64,000 nucleotides of DNA from Flavobacterium sp. PMTSA4 (GTDB taxonomy: Bacteria; Bacteroidota; Bacteroidia; Flavobacteriales; Flavobacteriaceae), in the NCBI RefSeq assembly GCF_032098525.1, contig NZ_CP134890.1, positions 1,922,001 to 1,986,000 of the forward strand. Reading direction: 5' to 3'. Below the pieces are notes generated by a model. It had not been told where the DNA came from. It did no database searches and worked only from the letters and a program-made list of their open reading frames with translations. Of this stretch, positions 33,810 through 42,710 are shown one piece after another (position 1 is the first letter of the stretch; each line of letters opens with the position of its first letter). A program made the translations under genes and the position numbers.

Positions 33810-36254
33810 TTGACTATAGCCATTCGAAATATTATTTCAATACTCAAAGCAAATTGGGTGGGCAAAAACGATATTGCGGTTATCGATTCTATTTCTATCG
33901 ATAGTCGCTCGCTTCAAAACGATTCTCATACTTTATTTTTTGCGCTTACTGGTCCAAATCATGATGCGCACGTTTACATTGAAGAACTTATTGCCAAAAA
34001 CGTACAGCATTTTGTGGTCAACTACATTCCCGAAAATGTAAAAGACAAAGCCAATTTTCTGGTAGTTGAAAATACCTTAGAGTCGTTTCAAAAATTTGCC
34101 GCCTATTATAGAAGCCAATTTGATTTCCCGATTATTGGAATCACAGGCAGCAACGGAAAAACCATTGTAAAAGAATGGCTCAATTTCCTGCTCAGTCCAG
34201 ATTATAACATCATCCGCAGTCCAAAAAGTTACAACTCTCAGGTAGGTGTGCCGTTGTCCATTCTTGGCATTAAAGAAAAACACAACTTAGGAATTTTTGA
34301 AGCCGGAATTTCCACGACCAACGAAATGGAAAAACTTCAAAAAATCATTCAACCTACTATTGGAATTTTAACCAATATCGGTTCGGCTCACGATGAAGGT
34401 TTCTCGGATGTTGGTGAAAAGATTAAAGAAAAATTAAAACTCTTTACCAACGTAAATGTTTTAATCCTCAACAAACACAAAACCATTTCGTGTTTCATCA
34501 ACCCAAAAATTAAGCAATTCACTTGGTCTTCCGACGATAAAAGTGCCGATGTGTTCATCAGCACCTCAAAAATTGAAAGCAAAACCATGCTTCATTGCAC
34601 CTATCAGGAAGAAACCTTTGACATCGAAATTCCGTTCCAAGACCAGGCTTCGGTTGAAAATGCGGTTCATTGTTTGATGCTAATGTTGTATTTCGGATAC
34701 AAACCAGCCATCATTCATTCCCGAATGAAAGAACTGTATCCAATGGAAATGCGTTTGAAAGTAAAAACCGGAATCAACAACTGCACCATCATTGACGACA
34801 GTTACAGCTCCGATTTTCAATCACTCAAAATCGCGCTCGATTTTCTGGAACATCAAAAACAACACAAAAAGAAAACCATCATTCTTTCAGACATTTTCCA
34901 AAGTGGTTTGTCGGAAGAAGAATTATACTCTCAAGTTTCGTTACTTATTATTTCCAACAAAATAGCAAGAGTAATTGCCATCGGAGAAACCATTTCAAAA
35001 TTCAAACGAAAGTTCATCAACAGCATTTCATTTTCAAATCTCAATGAATTTATGGCGGCTTATGATACTTTAGAATTTGAAAACGAAACCATTTTAGTAA
35101 AAGGTGCGCGCGATTTTCACTTTGAACAAATCGTTTCGCTCCTAGAGCAAAAAACACACGAAACGGTTTTAGAAATCAACCTGAATGCCGTGAGTCACAA
35201 CCTGAATTTTTACAAATCAAAATTAAACCCAAAAACCAAATTAATGGTCATGGTAAAAGCTTTTGGTTATGGAAACGGCGGTTTCGAAATTGCCAAACTG
35301 CTCGAACATCACAAAGTAGATTATCTTGGTGTGGCTTTTTCAGATGAAGGAATTGCACTCAAAAACGCCGGAATTACAATTCCAATAATGGTTTTAAATC
35401 CCGAATCAACAAGTTTTGAAGCCATCATTCATTACAACCTTGAACCCGAAATTTATACCATCAAAGGATTAAAATCATTCATAAAAACTGCCGAGTTAAA
35501 GAAAGTAAGTCAGTATCCAATCCACATAAAACTGGATACAGGAATGCATCGTCTTGGTTTCCAGGAAAATGACATCCCCGAACTTATTGAACTACTTCGC
35601 AATACCGATTTGGTAAAAGTAAAAAGCATTTTGTCACACATGGCAACCAGCGACAGCTTGGAGCACAAAGATTTTTCAATCGCTCAAATTCAATTGTTCG
35701 ACCAATTGTCTACAGAATTAAAATCGGCTTTAAAAATAAACCCTATTCGTCATATTTTAAACACATCCGGAATTTCAAACTTCCCCGATGCCCAATTTGA
35801 TATGGTTCGCCTTGGTATTGGTTTATACGGAATTTCTAACGACGACGACGAGCAAAAATATCTGCAAAACGTGGGTACTTTAAAATCCATCATCTCACAA
35901 ATCAGAACCATTCAAGAAGGCGAAAGCGTGGGTTATGGCAGACGATTTATGGCTAAAAAAGAAACCAAGATTGCCACCATTCCAATTGGTTATGCCGATG
36001 GAATTTCAAGACAACTAGGAAACGAAAACGGCTATATTCTAGTCAACAACCAAAAAGCGCCAATCGTTGGCAGTGTTTGCATGGACATGCTGATGGTAGA
36101 CGTAACCAATATTGATTGCAAAGAAGGAAACACCGTTACCATCTTTGGCGAAAAACCAACCGTCAAAGAACTGGCAAAACTTTTAAACACAATCCCCTAT
36201 GAAATACTAACCAGTATTTCCCAAAGAGTAAAACGAATATTTTACAGAGAATAA
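33810..36254 (+). CDS. Bifunctional UDP-MurNAc-tripeptide D-Ala-D-Ala ligase / alanine racemase
   Basis: This 814-residue MurF-Alr fusion makes D-alanine and adds D-Ala-D-Ala to the peptidoglycan precursor. The N-terminal half (to about residue 440) is MurF: PIIGITGSNGKTIVKEWL is the ATP loop, with FEAGISTTNEMEKL and TIIDDSYSSDFQSL beyond it. The C-terminal half is a fold III PLP racemase: MVMVKAFGYGNGGFEIAKLL has the PLP lysine (K483), HIKLDTGMHRLGF follows, and SVCMDMLMVDVTNI near the end has the second catalytic region. The start appears to be TTG, since no ATG occurs between the tdk stop and conserved sequence. This fusion is widespread in Bacteroidota. Confidence 0.94.
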   Translation: MTIAIRNIISILKANWVGKNDIAVIDSISIDSRSLQNDSHTLFFALTGPNHDAHVYIEELIAKNVQHFVVNYIPENVKDKANFLVVENTLESFQKFAAYYRSQFDFPIIGITGSNGKTIVKEWLNFLLSPDYNIIRSPKSYNSQVGVPLSILGIKEKHNLGIFEAGISTTNEMEKLQKIIQPTIGILTNIGSAHDEGFSDVGEKIKEKLKLFTNVNVLILNKHKTISCFINPKIKQFTWSSDDKSADVFISTSKIESKTMLHCTYQEETFDIEIPFQDQASVENAVHCLMLMLYFGYKPAIIHSRMKELYPMEMRLKVKTGINNCTIIDDSYSSDFQSLKIALDFLEHQKQHKKKTIILSDIFQSGLSEEELYSQVSLLIISNKIARVIAIGETISKFKRKFINSISFSNLNEFMAAYDTLEFENETILVKGARDFHFEQIVSLLEQKTHETVLEINLNAVSHNLNFYKSKLNPKTKLMVMVKAFGYGNGGFEIAKLLEHHKVDYLGVAFSDEGIALKNAGITIPIMVLNPESTSFEAIIHYNLEPEIYTIKGLKSFIKTAELKKVSQYPIHIKLDTGMHRLGFQENDIPELIELLRNTDLVKVKSILSHMATSDSLEHKDFSIAQIQLFDQLSTELKSALKINPIRHILNTSGISNFPDAQFDMVRLGIGLYGISNDDDEQKYLQNVGTLKSIISQIRTIQEGESVGYGRRFMAKKETKIATIPIGYADGISRQLGNENGYILVNNQKAPIVGSVCMDMLMVDVTNIDCKEGNTVTIFGEKPTVKELAKLLNTIPYEILTSISQRVKRIFYRE

Positions 36255-36285
36255 TTGAAATTGTTAAAAATTTAATATAAATTCG
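36254..36285 (+). promoter_or_regulatory. Candidate promoter of mscL
   Basis: ATTG (36254-36257), 20 nt, then TAAATTCG (36278-36285) is one mismatch from the -7 consensus and lies 31 nt before the mscL start. Confidence 0.4.
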
Positions 36286-36316
36286 TAATACTATTAACCA
36301 TTTAAAACGATAAAAT

Positions 36317-36694
36317 ATGGGAATGATTTCAGAATTTAAAGAATTTATTGCAAAAGGTAACGCAATGGATTTAGCAGTTGGAGTTATTATTGGTGCTGCA
36401 TTTGGTGCCATCGTAAACTCGTTAGTATCAGATGTAATTACACCTGCATTATTAAATCCTGCTTTAAAAGCAGCTCAGGTAGAAAACCTTGCTGAACTAA
36501 AAACCGACGGAGGAATTTTATATGGTAAATTCCTTGCTGCCGTAATTAGCTTCCTTGTTATTGCTTTTGTAATCTTCCTTATGGTAAAAGGATTAAACAG
36601 CATGAAGAAAAAAGAAGAAGCTGCTCCTGCTGCTCCTGCTGGTCCAACGCAAGAAGAATTATTAACTCAAATCAGAGATTTATTAAAAAAATAA
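36317..36694 (+). CDS. mscL: Large-conductance mechanosensitive channel
   Basis: This is a 125-residue pentameric inner-membrane channel that opens under high membrane tension in hypo-osmotic shock. The N-terminal helix and first TM are visible as EFKEFIAKGNAMDLAVGVIIGAAFGAIVNSLV, the core pore motif with small Gly/Ala residues lining the gate. A periplasmic loop (residues about 45-70), TM2 (KFLAAVISFLVIAFVIFLMVKGL) and a cytoplasmic helix with an Ala/Pro linker follow. The length is slightly shorter than E. coli MscL. It is a single-gene unit with its own terminator. Confidence 0.96.
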   Translation: MGMISEFKEFIAKGNAMDLAVGVIIGAAFGAIVNSLVSDVITPALLNPALKAAQVENLAELKTDGGILYGKFLAAVISFLVIAFVIFLMVKGLNSMKKKEEAAPAAPAGPTQEELLTQIRDLLKK

Positions 36695-36719
36695 TCCGCT
36701 ACACTACATATTCTAACTT

Positions 36720-36748
36720 AAACCATCCGCGACGGCGGATGGTTTTTC
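36720..36748 (+). terminator. Terminator of mscL
   Basis: AACCATCCGC, GAC, GGCGGATGGTT and a T-rich tail (TTTTCTTTTT) form a strong hairpin 25 nt after the mscL stop. Confidence 0.88.
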
Positions 36749-36804
36749 TTTTTAAAATTCCGTATTTTTTAATTCAAAATAGAACGTAAACCCTTTTTTC
36801 TATA

Positions 36805-36812
36805 TACTTTTG
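36805..36812 (+). promoter_or_regulatory. Candidate -7 element of asd
   Basis: TACTTTTG is a perfect TAnnTTTG match 30 nt before the asd start codon. The -33 element is not clear. Confidence 0.42.
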
Positions 36813-36842
36813 CAAGGCAAAAATCTTTAATAAATAGTATAT

Positions 36843-37832
36843 ATGAAAGTTGCTGTTGTTGGTGCAACCGGTATGGTTGGCGAAGTAATGCTACAAGTGT
36901 TAGCTGAAAGAAATTTTCCTGTAACCGAATTAATTCCTGTGGCTTCTGAGAAATCGATTGGGAAAGAAATTGAATTCAAGGGAAAAAAGTATAAGGTCGT
37001 AGGTCTTCAAACAGCAGTGGATATGAAAGCGGATGTAGCGCTATTTTCGGCTGGTGGACAAACCTCTTTAGACTGGGCACCAAAATTTGCGGAAGCAGGA
37101 ACAACCGTTATCGATAATTCGTCGGCTTGGAGAATGGACCCAACTAAAAAATTGGTAGTACCAGAAATCAATGCACACGAATTAACCAAAGAAGATAAAA
37201 TCATTGCTAACCCAAACTGTTCTACCATTCAAATGGTGATGGTGTTAGCACCTTTACATAAAAAATACAACATCAAGCGCGTGATTGTTTCTACTTATCA
37301 GTCCATTACAGGAACTGGAGTAAAAGCAGTACAACAATTAGAAAACGAATATGCTGGTGTGAAAGGCGAAATGGCATACAAATACCAAATTCACCGCAAT
37401 GCAATTCCTCAATGTGATGTGTTTGAAGAAAACGGATACACCAAAGAGGAAATGAAACTGGTTCGCGAAACACAAAAAATCATTGGCGACAAAACCATTG
37501 CAGTTACAGCTACGGCTATCCGTATTCCAGTAGTTGGTGGACACAGTGAAGCGGTTAATGTTGAATTTTCAAACGACTTTGATGTAAACGAAGTACGCAC
37601 TATTCTTCACAATACCGATGGTGTAACTGTTCAGGACAACTTAGATACATTTACCTACCCAATGCCGTTATACGCACAAGGAAAAGACGATGTATTCGTT
37701 GGTAGAATTCGCCGTGACGAAAGCAGAGAAAACGCATTAAACATGTGGATTGTTGCTGACAACCTAAGAAAAGGCGCTGCAACTAATACTATTCAAATTG
37801 CTGAATACTTAGTAAAAAATAACCTGATTTAA
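36843..37832 (+). CDS. asd: Aspartate-semialdehyde dehydrogenase
   Basis: This NADPH-dependent enzyme converts aspartyl phosphate to aspartate semialdehyde for lysine/diaminopimelate, threonine and methionine synthesis. The start MKVAVVGATGMVGEVMLQVLAER is the Rossmann GxxGxxG motif. IIANPNCSTIQMVMVLAPL holds the catalytic Cys, and RIPVVGGHSEAVNVEF holds the active-site His. Length 329 residues, the normal short (Gram-positive-like) form. It acts after the aspartate kinase at 12.3 kb. It is monocistronic with promoter and terminator. Confidence 0.96.
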   Translation: MKVAVVGATGMVGEVMLQVLAERNFPVTELIPVASEKSIGKEIEFKGKKYKVVGLQTAVDMKADVALFSAGGQTSLDWAPKFAEAGTTVIDNSSAWRMDPTKKLVVPEINAHELTKEDKIIANPNCSTIQMVMVLAPLHKKYNIKRVIVSTYQSITGTGVKAVQQLENEYAGVKGEMAYKYQIHRNAIPQCDVFEENGYTKEEMKLVRETQKIIGDKTIAVTATAIRIPVVGGHSEAVNVEFSNDFDVNEVRTILHNTDGVTVQDNLDTFTYPMPLYAQGKDDVFVGRIRRDESRENALNMWIVADNLRKGAATNTIQIAEYLVKNNLI

Positions 37833-37859
37833 TCCGTTTTTACTAAAATTATAAAAGTT

Positions 37860-37909
37860 CCGCTTGATTTTACAAATCTTAAAGTTTGTTAAAGTCAAGC
37901 GGTTTTTCT
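37860..37909 (+). terminator. Long-stem terminator of asd
   Basis: CCGCTTGATTTTACAAA pairs with TTTGTTAAAGTCAAGCGG (one small bulge) and is followed by TTTTTC. Confidence 0.85.
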
Positions 37910-37921
37910 TTTCAATTAAAG

Positions 37922-37929
37922 TACCTTTG
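37922..37929 (+). promoter_or_regulatory. Candidate -7 element giving a leaderless or near-leaderless transcript
   Basis: TACCTTTG is a perfect TAnnTTTG match ending only 5 nt before the ATG at 37935. If used, transcription would start at or within the start codon. The -33 half is not evident. Confidence 0.4.
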
Positions 37930-37934
37930 TACTG

Positions 37935-38288
37935 ATGAATAGAAAACTACTCCTTACCAATTTTATCGTAGTGTTTGCAATGGCGTTTGCGCTGTTGTTT
38001 CAGTCTATTCACTCGGTTGAACATTTACATCAAATTGTTACCGAAAAAGCTTGTGTTCATGAGAAAACTGATTCAAAAACCAATTTTACTCACGAACATC
38101 ATGGCCTGGATAAATGTTCACTTTGTGATTTTACGTTCAGTCAATTCACATCATTAAAAAAAGAAGTTTTTGATTTTTGTACTTATAACCATACTAGTCA
38201 AAAAATTGTTTCCCTTTATGAAACGATAAAACCTAATTTCGAAGGAAGTTTATTTTCGCTTCGTGCGCCACCTTTTTTTATTGCTTAA
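37935..38288 (+). CDS. Small exported His/Cys-rich protein upstream of a TonB receptor
   Basis: This 117-residue protein has an N-terminal signal/anchor (LLLTNFIVVFAMAFALLFQSIHS). The mature part is rich in potential metal ligands: SVEHLHQIVTEKACVHEK, TNFTHEHHGLDKCSLCDF with a CxxC, then CTYNHTS. It ends with SLRAPPFFIA. Similar proteins stand directly upstream of TonB-dependent receptors in Flavobacteriia, as here (58-nt gap). I infer a periplasmic metal-binding or metal-sensing accessory of the receptor. No family name is certain (a DUF2946-like relation is possible). Confidence 0.6.
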   Translation: MNRKLLLTNFIVVFAMAFALLFQSIHSVEHLHQIVTEKACVHEKTDSKTNFTHEHHGLDKCSLCDFTFSQFTSLKKEVFDFCTYNHTSQKIVSLYETIKPNFEGSLFSLRAPPFFIA

Positions 38289-38346
38289 ACGAAATCTTGC
38301 TGTCCAAAATCCTTGGACAATTATTCATTTATCAATAAAATAACTC

Positions 38347-40554
38347 ATGAAATTCATATATCTATTCTTCATAGTAGGTTGTACTATGATGATAAACGCA
38401 CAGAATAAAATCTCAGGAATCGTAACCGATTCCAATAACAATCCCATTCCAAGCGCTACGGTTTCTTTACCCGAAATTCACAAAGAAACCAGCACCGACA
38501 AAGACGGAAAATTTACGCTAAACAACATACCACAAGGAACTTTCAAACTCTTAGTGTCGTTTATGGGTTATGAAACCCAAACGCAAACCATTTCTTTATC
38601 GGGTAACGAAATTCAACTTTCTATTGTATTAAACGAAGCCATCACACACATGGATGAAGTAATTGTTTCCAATGTATTCAAGCGTTTGCAATCGCAAAAC
38701 GTAATGAAGGTAGAACTGGAAAGTATCAAATCATTGCAACAAAAAGGAACCGCAACATTAATAGAAGGTTTGGCAACCATTCCTGGTGTTTCGCAAGTTT
38801 CTACTGGAACTTCTATTGGAAAACCCGTTATTCGTGGTTTGAGCGGCAACCGCGTATTGGTCTATTCACAAGGCGTTCGAATGGAAAACCAACAATTTGG
38901 CGAAGAACATGGCTTGGGACTTAATGATTCTGGTGTCGAAAGTGTAGAAGTCATCAAAGGTCCGGCTTCGTTGCTCTATGGTTCCGATGCTTTGGGTGGC
39001 GTTTTATATTTCAATCCCGAAAAATTTGCCAATCCAAATGATTTTAAAGCCGATGTTAGCCAACGTTTCTTTTCAAATACTTTGGGAAGCAATACGTCAC
39101 TTGGCTTAAAAACTTCAACAGACAAATGGAAGTTTTTGGTTCGTGGAAACTACAACACGCATTCCGATTATCAAATTCCCGATGGCGACCGAGTAACCAA
39201 CACCCGTTTTAACGAAAAAGATTTAAAAGCTGGCATTGGATACAACAACGCAAGTTTTGCAACCGTATTCCGCTATAACTTCAACCAATTGGATTTAGGA
39301 ATTCCCGAAGATGGCATTGCAGAGCAATCTACCAGCAAGAAAACAAACTTTCCTAGCCAAGGTGTTGACAGTCATATTTTGAGTTTACACAACAATGTGT
39401 TTTTCAAAAACTCAAAACTCGATATTGATTTGGGATACATCTACAACGACAGAAAAGAATTTGAAGACAGTTTCACGCCAATCTTGCACATGAAACTGAA
39501 AACGTTCAATTACACCGTGAATTATCATTTGCCTAAAAAAGGAAAGTTTGAAACCATTATTGGTGCGCAAGGTATGAACCAAACCAACACTAATTTTGGC
39601 GAAGAATTATTAATTCCTGATGCCACAACCAATGATTTTGGAATATATGCAACATCACTTTACGAATGGGGCAAAAACGTGCTGCAAGCCGGAATCCGTT
39701 ACGACAACCGAAAAGTTGCTTCTGAAAATCATGGAACAATAGGCAACGAAGGCTATTTTGAAGCTATCGATAAATCGTTTGACAGTTTCAATGCTTCGTT
39801 AGGATATAAAACCAACTTTTCTGAAAACCTGACTATGCGATTAAATCTGGCTAGTGGTTTCAGAGCACCAAACTTGGCTGAATTAACTTCCAACGGCGTT
39901 CACGAAGGCAGTAATCGCTACGAAATTGGAAACAGCAATCTGGACAACGAACAAAACTTCCAAACCGATTTGAATCTAGAATACAAAAGCACGCACTTTG
40001 AGTGGTTCGTAAACGGTTTTTACAATCATATCGCCAATTATATTTTCATTTCTCCAAGCGGAACTCAAGTTGATGGTTATGATGTGTATAATTACGAGCA
40101 AAGCAATGCAGCATTGTTTGGTGGCGAAGTTGGCGTTCACTTTCATCCACATCCAATAGATTGGTTGCACTTAACCAGCAGCTTTGAAACGGTAACCGGC
40201 AGAAAAGACAACGGCGATGATTTACCACTTATTCCTGCCAACAGATGGAACAATACTTTTAAAGCAGAATTCGAACAAGGAAATTGGTTAAAAGATGGTT
40301 TTGCAACCTTAAATATTGTTTACACTTTAGCACAAAACAATTTCAGTGAATTTGAAACCAAAACCAACGATTACACTTTAGTGAACCTAGGACTTGGCGG
40401 AGAAATTACGATTAACAAAAGTAAATTCAATGTAAACCTAAACGCTAATAATCTTTTAAACAAAACCTATGTTTCGCATCTGTCACGATTAAAAACAGAT
40501 GGTATTCCCAACATAGGAAGAAATATAATGCTGGGCATTAACTTCAAAATCTAA
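38347..40554 (+). CDS. TonB-dependent outer-membrane receptor
   Basis: This is a 735-residue energised outer-membrane transporter. It has a signal peptide at residues 1-19 (...MMINAQ). A CarboxypepD_reg-like beta-sandwich at about 20-105 (KISGIVTDSNNNPIPSATVSL) is typical of Bacteroidota receptors. The plug domain spans about 110-225 (GVSQVSTGTSIGKPVIRGLSGNRVLVYSQGVRMENQQFGEEHG and GPASLLYGSDALGGV). A 22-strand barrel ends MLGINFKI. The ligand is not determinable from sequence. The adjacent His-rich protein argues for a metal ion or metal chelate. Confidence 0.9.
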   Translation: MKFIYLFFIVGCTMMINAQNKISGIVTDSNNNPIPSATVSLPEIHKETSTDKDGKFTLNNIPQGTFKLLVSFMGYETQTQTISLSGNEIQLSIVLNEAITHMDEVIVSNVFKRLQSQNVMKVELESIKSLQQKGTATLIEGLATIPGVSQVSTGTSIGKPVIRGLSGNRVLVYSQGVRMENQQFGEEHGLGLNDSGVESVEVIKGPASLLYGSDALGGVLYFNPEKFANPNDFKADVSQRFFSNTLGSNTSLGLKTSTDKWKFLVRGNYNTHSDYQIPDGDRVTNTRFNEKDLKAGIGYNNASFATVFRYNFNQLDLGIPEDGIAEQSTSKKTNFPSQGVDSHILSLHNNVFFKNSKLDIDLGYIYNDRKEFEDSFTPILHMKLKTFNYTVNYHLPKKGKFETIIGAQGMNQTNTNFGEELLIPDATTNDFGIYATSLYEWGKNVLQAGIRYDNRKVASENHGTIGNEGYFEAIDKSFDSFNASLGYKTNFSENLTMRLNLASGFRAPNLAELTSNGVHEGSNRYEIGNSNLDNEQNFQTDLNLEYKSTHFEWFVNGFYNHIANYIFISPSGTQVDGYDVYNYEQSNAALFGGEVGVHFHPHPIDWLHLTSSFETVTGRKDNGDDLPLIPANRWNNTFKAEFEQGNWLKDGFATLNIVYTLAQNNFSEFETKTNDYTLVNLGLGGEITINKSKFNVNLNANNLLNKTYVSHLSRLKTDGIPNIGRNIMLGINFKI

Positions 40555-40556
40555 AA

Positions 40557-40587
40557 GAAAAGCGGCTTGAAATTCAAGCCGCTTTTT
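40557..40587. terminator. Bidirectional terminator between TonB receptor and AIM24 genes
   Basis: AAAGCGGCTTGAA and TTCAAGCCGCTTTTTT form a perfect hairpin at the convergent gene ends. Confidence 0.9.
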
Positions 40588-40590
40588 TAT

Positions 40591-41391
40591 TTAAAAACGA
40601 TTATCACCGTCAATCATTCTTCCCAATCCACCCAAAAGACTTCCTTCTTCTCGGCTATTACCTCCATTCCTTGGTGCCGAAGCAATGATTCTATCCGCCA
40701 ATCGACTGAATGGCAACGATTGTATATAAACTACTCCTGGTCCGCGAAGTGTGGCAAAAAACAAACCTTCACCACCAAAAATAGAGTTCTTGATTCCTCC
40801 AATAAATTCTATGTCATAATCAACATCTTTAGTAAAGCCAACAATACAACCCGTATCCACTTTCAGTACTTCACCAGCTACTAATTCTTTTCGGGCTAAC
40901 GTTCCACCACTATGCACAAAAGCCATTCCGTCGCCTTCCAGTTTTTGCATGATGAAACCTTCGCCGCCAAAAAGTCCTCTACCAAGCTTTTTAGAAAATT
41001 CAATTCCAACCGCAACGCCTTTGGCCGCGCAAAGAAAAGCATCTTTCTGGCAGATAAACTTTCCACCATACTTTGTCAAATCAATAGGCACAATTTTACC
41101 CGGATAAGGCGAGGCAAAATATACTTTCTTTTTCCCATATTGTTGATTGATGTAAGCTGTCATAAAAAGACTTTCGCCTGTTAAAACTCTTTTCCCAGCC
41201 GAAAGAAGTTTTCCAAAAATACCTTGTTGTTCTTGTGAACCATCGCCAAAAATGGTTTGCATTTGAATCCCATCTTCCATCATCATAAAACTCCCAGATT
41301 CGGCAACTACAATTTCCTGAGGATCCAATTCTATTTCTACATATTGCATTTCTTCCCCATAAATTTGATAGTCTATTTCGTGTGCTCTCAT
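40591..41391 (-). CDS. TIGR00266/AIM24 family protein
   Basis: This 266-residue cytosolic protein is built of repeated beta strands. Family hallmarks are EIDYQIYGEEMQYVEIELDPQEIVVAESGSFMMMEDGI near the start, then GGEGFIMQKLEGDGMAFVHSGGTL, VDTGCIVGFTKDVDYDIEFIGG and GGEGLFFATLRGPGVVYIQSLPFSRLADRI. The TRAP-like beta-helix fold of this family has no known enzymatic activity. It is monocistronic. The Gly-rich C-terminal tail (NGGNSREEGSLLGGLGRMI) is common in bacterial members. Confidence 0.9.
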   Translation of the reverse strand: MRAHEIDYQIYGEEMQYVEIELDPQEIVVAESGSFMMMEDGIQMQTIFGDGSQEQQGIFGKLLSAGKRVLTGESLFMTAYINQQYGKKKVYFASPYPGKIVPIDLTKYGGKFICQKDAFLCAAKGVAVGIEFSKKLGRGLFGGEGFIMQKLEGDGMAFVHSGGTLARKELVAGEVLKVDTGCIVGFTKDVDYDIEFIGGIKNSIFGGEGLFFATLRGPGVVYIQSLPFSRLADRIIASAPRNGGNSREEGSLLGGLGRMIDGDNRF

Positions 41392-41572
41392 GTTTTTTAA
41401 TTTTTAGTTTGTTTCTAATTAGTAATTTTTAAATCAAAAAAGTTACAATTACATATTAATTAGTTTTTTAGCAGATAGTTAATTCTTTTTTTAATAAACA
41501 ATCCAATGATTTAGATTAAATTTAAAAAAATAATGTTATTTTTACATTATAACTAATCTAAAACCGACCCAT

Positions 41573-41950
41573 ATGAATTCAATGTTTACTAAAATAGTTA
41601 GGATTGCATTAGGATTAATGCTTCTTGTGTTTGGAGCAAATAAATTTTTTCAATTTTATAAATTACCGCTACCTGAAAGTGATGTTGCTCAAAATTTGAT
41701 TGCTAATTTGGAAGCAACAGAATATTTTTTTCTAGCGCTAGGTATAATTGAAATCATTTTTGGAATTTTATTATTGATTAAAAAATGGGTTCCTTTTGTA
41801 TTGATAGCATTATTCCCAATAGCGATGAACATTCTTTTATTCCATATTTTATTTTCTACAACAAATATGGCATTTGCCATTTTAGTAGCTATTTTAGATG
41901 GAATTCTTATTTATAAATACTGGGAAAAATACAAACCTCTATTTGAATAA
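41573..41950 (+). CDS. DoxX-like small membrane protein
   Basis: This 125-residue membrane protein has four helices. The start FTKIVRIALGLMLLVFGANKFFQFYKLP and the middle FFLALGIIEIIFGILLLIKKWVPFVLIALFPIAMNILLFHILF match the DoxX/SURF4-like pattern (LxxGLxxxxxGxxKF). Function unknown; some relatives contribute to redox or respiratory functions. It has its own terminator and AT-rich promoter region. Confidence 0.75.
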   Translation: MNSMFTKIVRIALGLMLLVFGANKFFQFYKLPLPESDVAQNLIANLEATEYFFLALGIIEIIFGILLLIKKWVPFVLIALFPIAMNILLFHILFSTTNMAFAILVAILDGILIYKYWEKYKPLFE

Positions 41951-41952
41951 CT

Positions 41953-41987
41953 TAAAAAAAAGCGGACTTCTCAGTCCGCTTTTTTTA
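41953..41987. terminator. Bidirectional terminator between doxX-like and mtgA
   Basis: AAAAAAAGCGGACTTCTCAG and TCCGCTTTTTTT form a stem AAAGCGGACT/AGTCCGCTTT with a tetraloop. It reaches the mtgA stop codon. Confidence 0.88.
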
Positions 41988-42710
41988 ATATTCTATTTTT
42001 CCAATTTGACGCATTACGCGTTGTATTTTTCCTTTTCGCCTATTGATATAAGAAGATGAATTGGAGGCTTTAAATTTCCTCGGATTTGGCAATATAGCCG
42101 CAATTCCAGCTGCTTGTTGTGGTGTTAAATCTTTGGCGGTTGTGCTATACCAATGTCTGGCTGCTTCCTGTGCACCATAAACCCCATTACCCATTTCAAT
42201 ACTATTCAGATAAACTTCCATGATGCGTTCCTTTCCCCAAATAAGTTCAATCAAAACCGTAAAATAAGCTTCCAATCCTTTACGCAAATAACTTCTGCCT
42301 TGCCACAAGAATACATTTTTAGCCGTTTGTTGCGAAATGGTACTTCCGCCTTTAATGCGTTTCCCTTTTTTATTGTTTTTATACGCTTTTTGCATGGCTT
42401 CAAAGTCAAAACCACTATGTTTCAAAAAGTTTCCGTCTTCACTGGCAATTACTGCTTTTTGAAGATTAGGCGAAATATTCTCTAAAGGTTCCCAATCGTG
42501 ACTAAAAATCGTTTCCGAATCATCAAACTTACTTTCAATAACTCTGGTAACCATCAATGGTGTAATAGGCACCGGAACCCATTTAAAAATAATAACCGAT
42601 AGAATTGAAAGTCCAAAAAACCAAAGCATGGCTTTCCAAATGAACCTTCTTAGCTTTTGAAAAAAAGTCCTGTTGGATGCGGTTTTTGGTTTATTTTTTT
42701 TTGTTGCCAT
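41985..42710 (-). CDS. mtgA: Monofunctional biosynthetic peptidoglycan transglycosylase
   Basis: This 241-residue inner-membrane enzyme polymerises lipid II into glycan strands. It has a basic cytosolic N-terminus, one TM helix (residues about 25-44), then the GT51 domain. KAVIASEDGNFLKHSGFD contains the catalytic Glu (E91), and IKGGSTISQQTAKNVFLW is the second signature. KERIMEVYLNSIEMGNGVYGAQEAARHWY contains the second catalytic Glu. No transpeptidase domain is attached, which distinguishes it from class A PBPs. The start codon abuts the stop of the upstream FAD oxidoreductase gene. Confidence 0.94.
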   Translation of the reverse strand: MATKKNKPKTASNRTFFQKLRRFIWKAMLWFFGLSILSVIIFKWVPVPITPLMVTRVIESKFDDSETIFSHDWEPLENISPNLQKAVIASEDGNFLKHSGFDFEAMQKAYKNNKKGKRIKGGSTISQQTAKNVFLWQGRSYLRKGLEAYFTVLIELIWGKERIMEVYLNSIEMGNGVYGAQEAARHWYSTTAKDLTPQQAAGIAAILPNPRKFKASNSSSYINRRKGKIQRVMRQIGKIEY

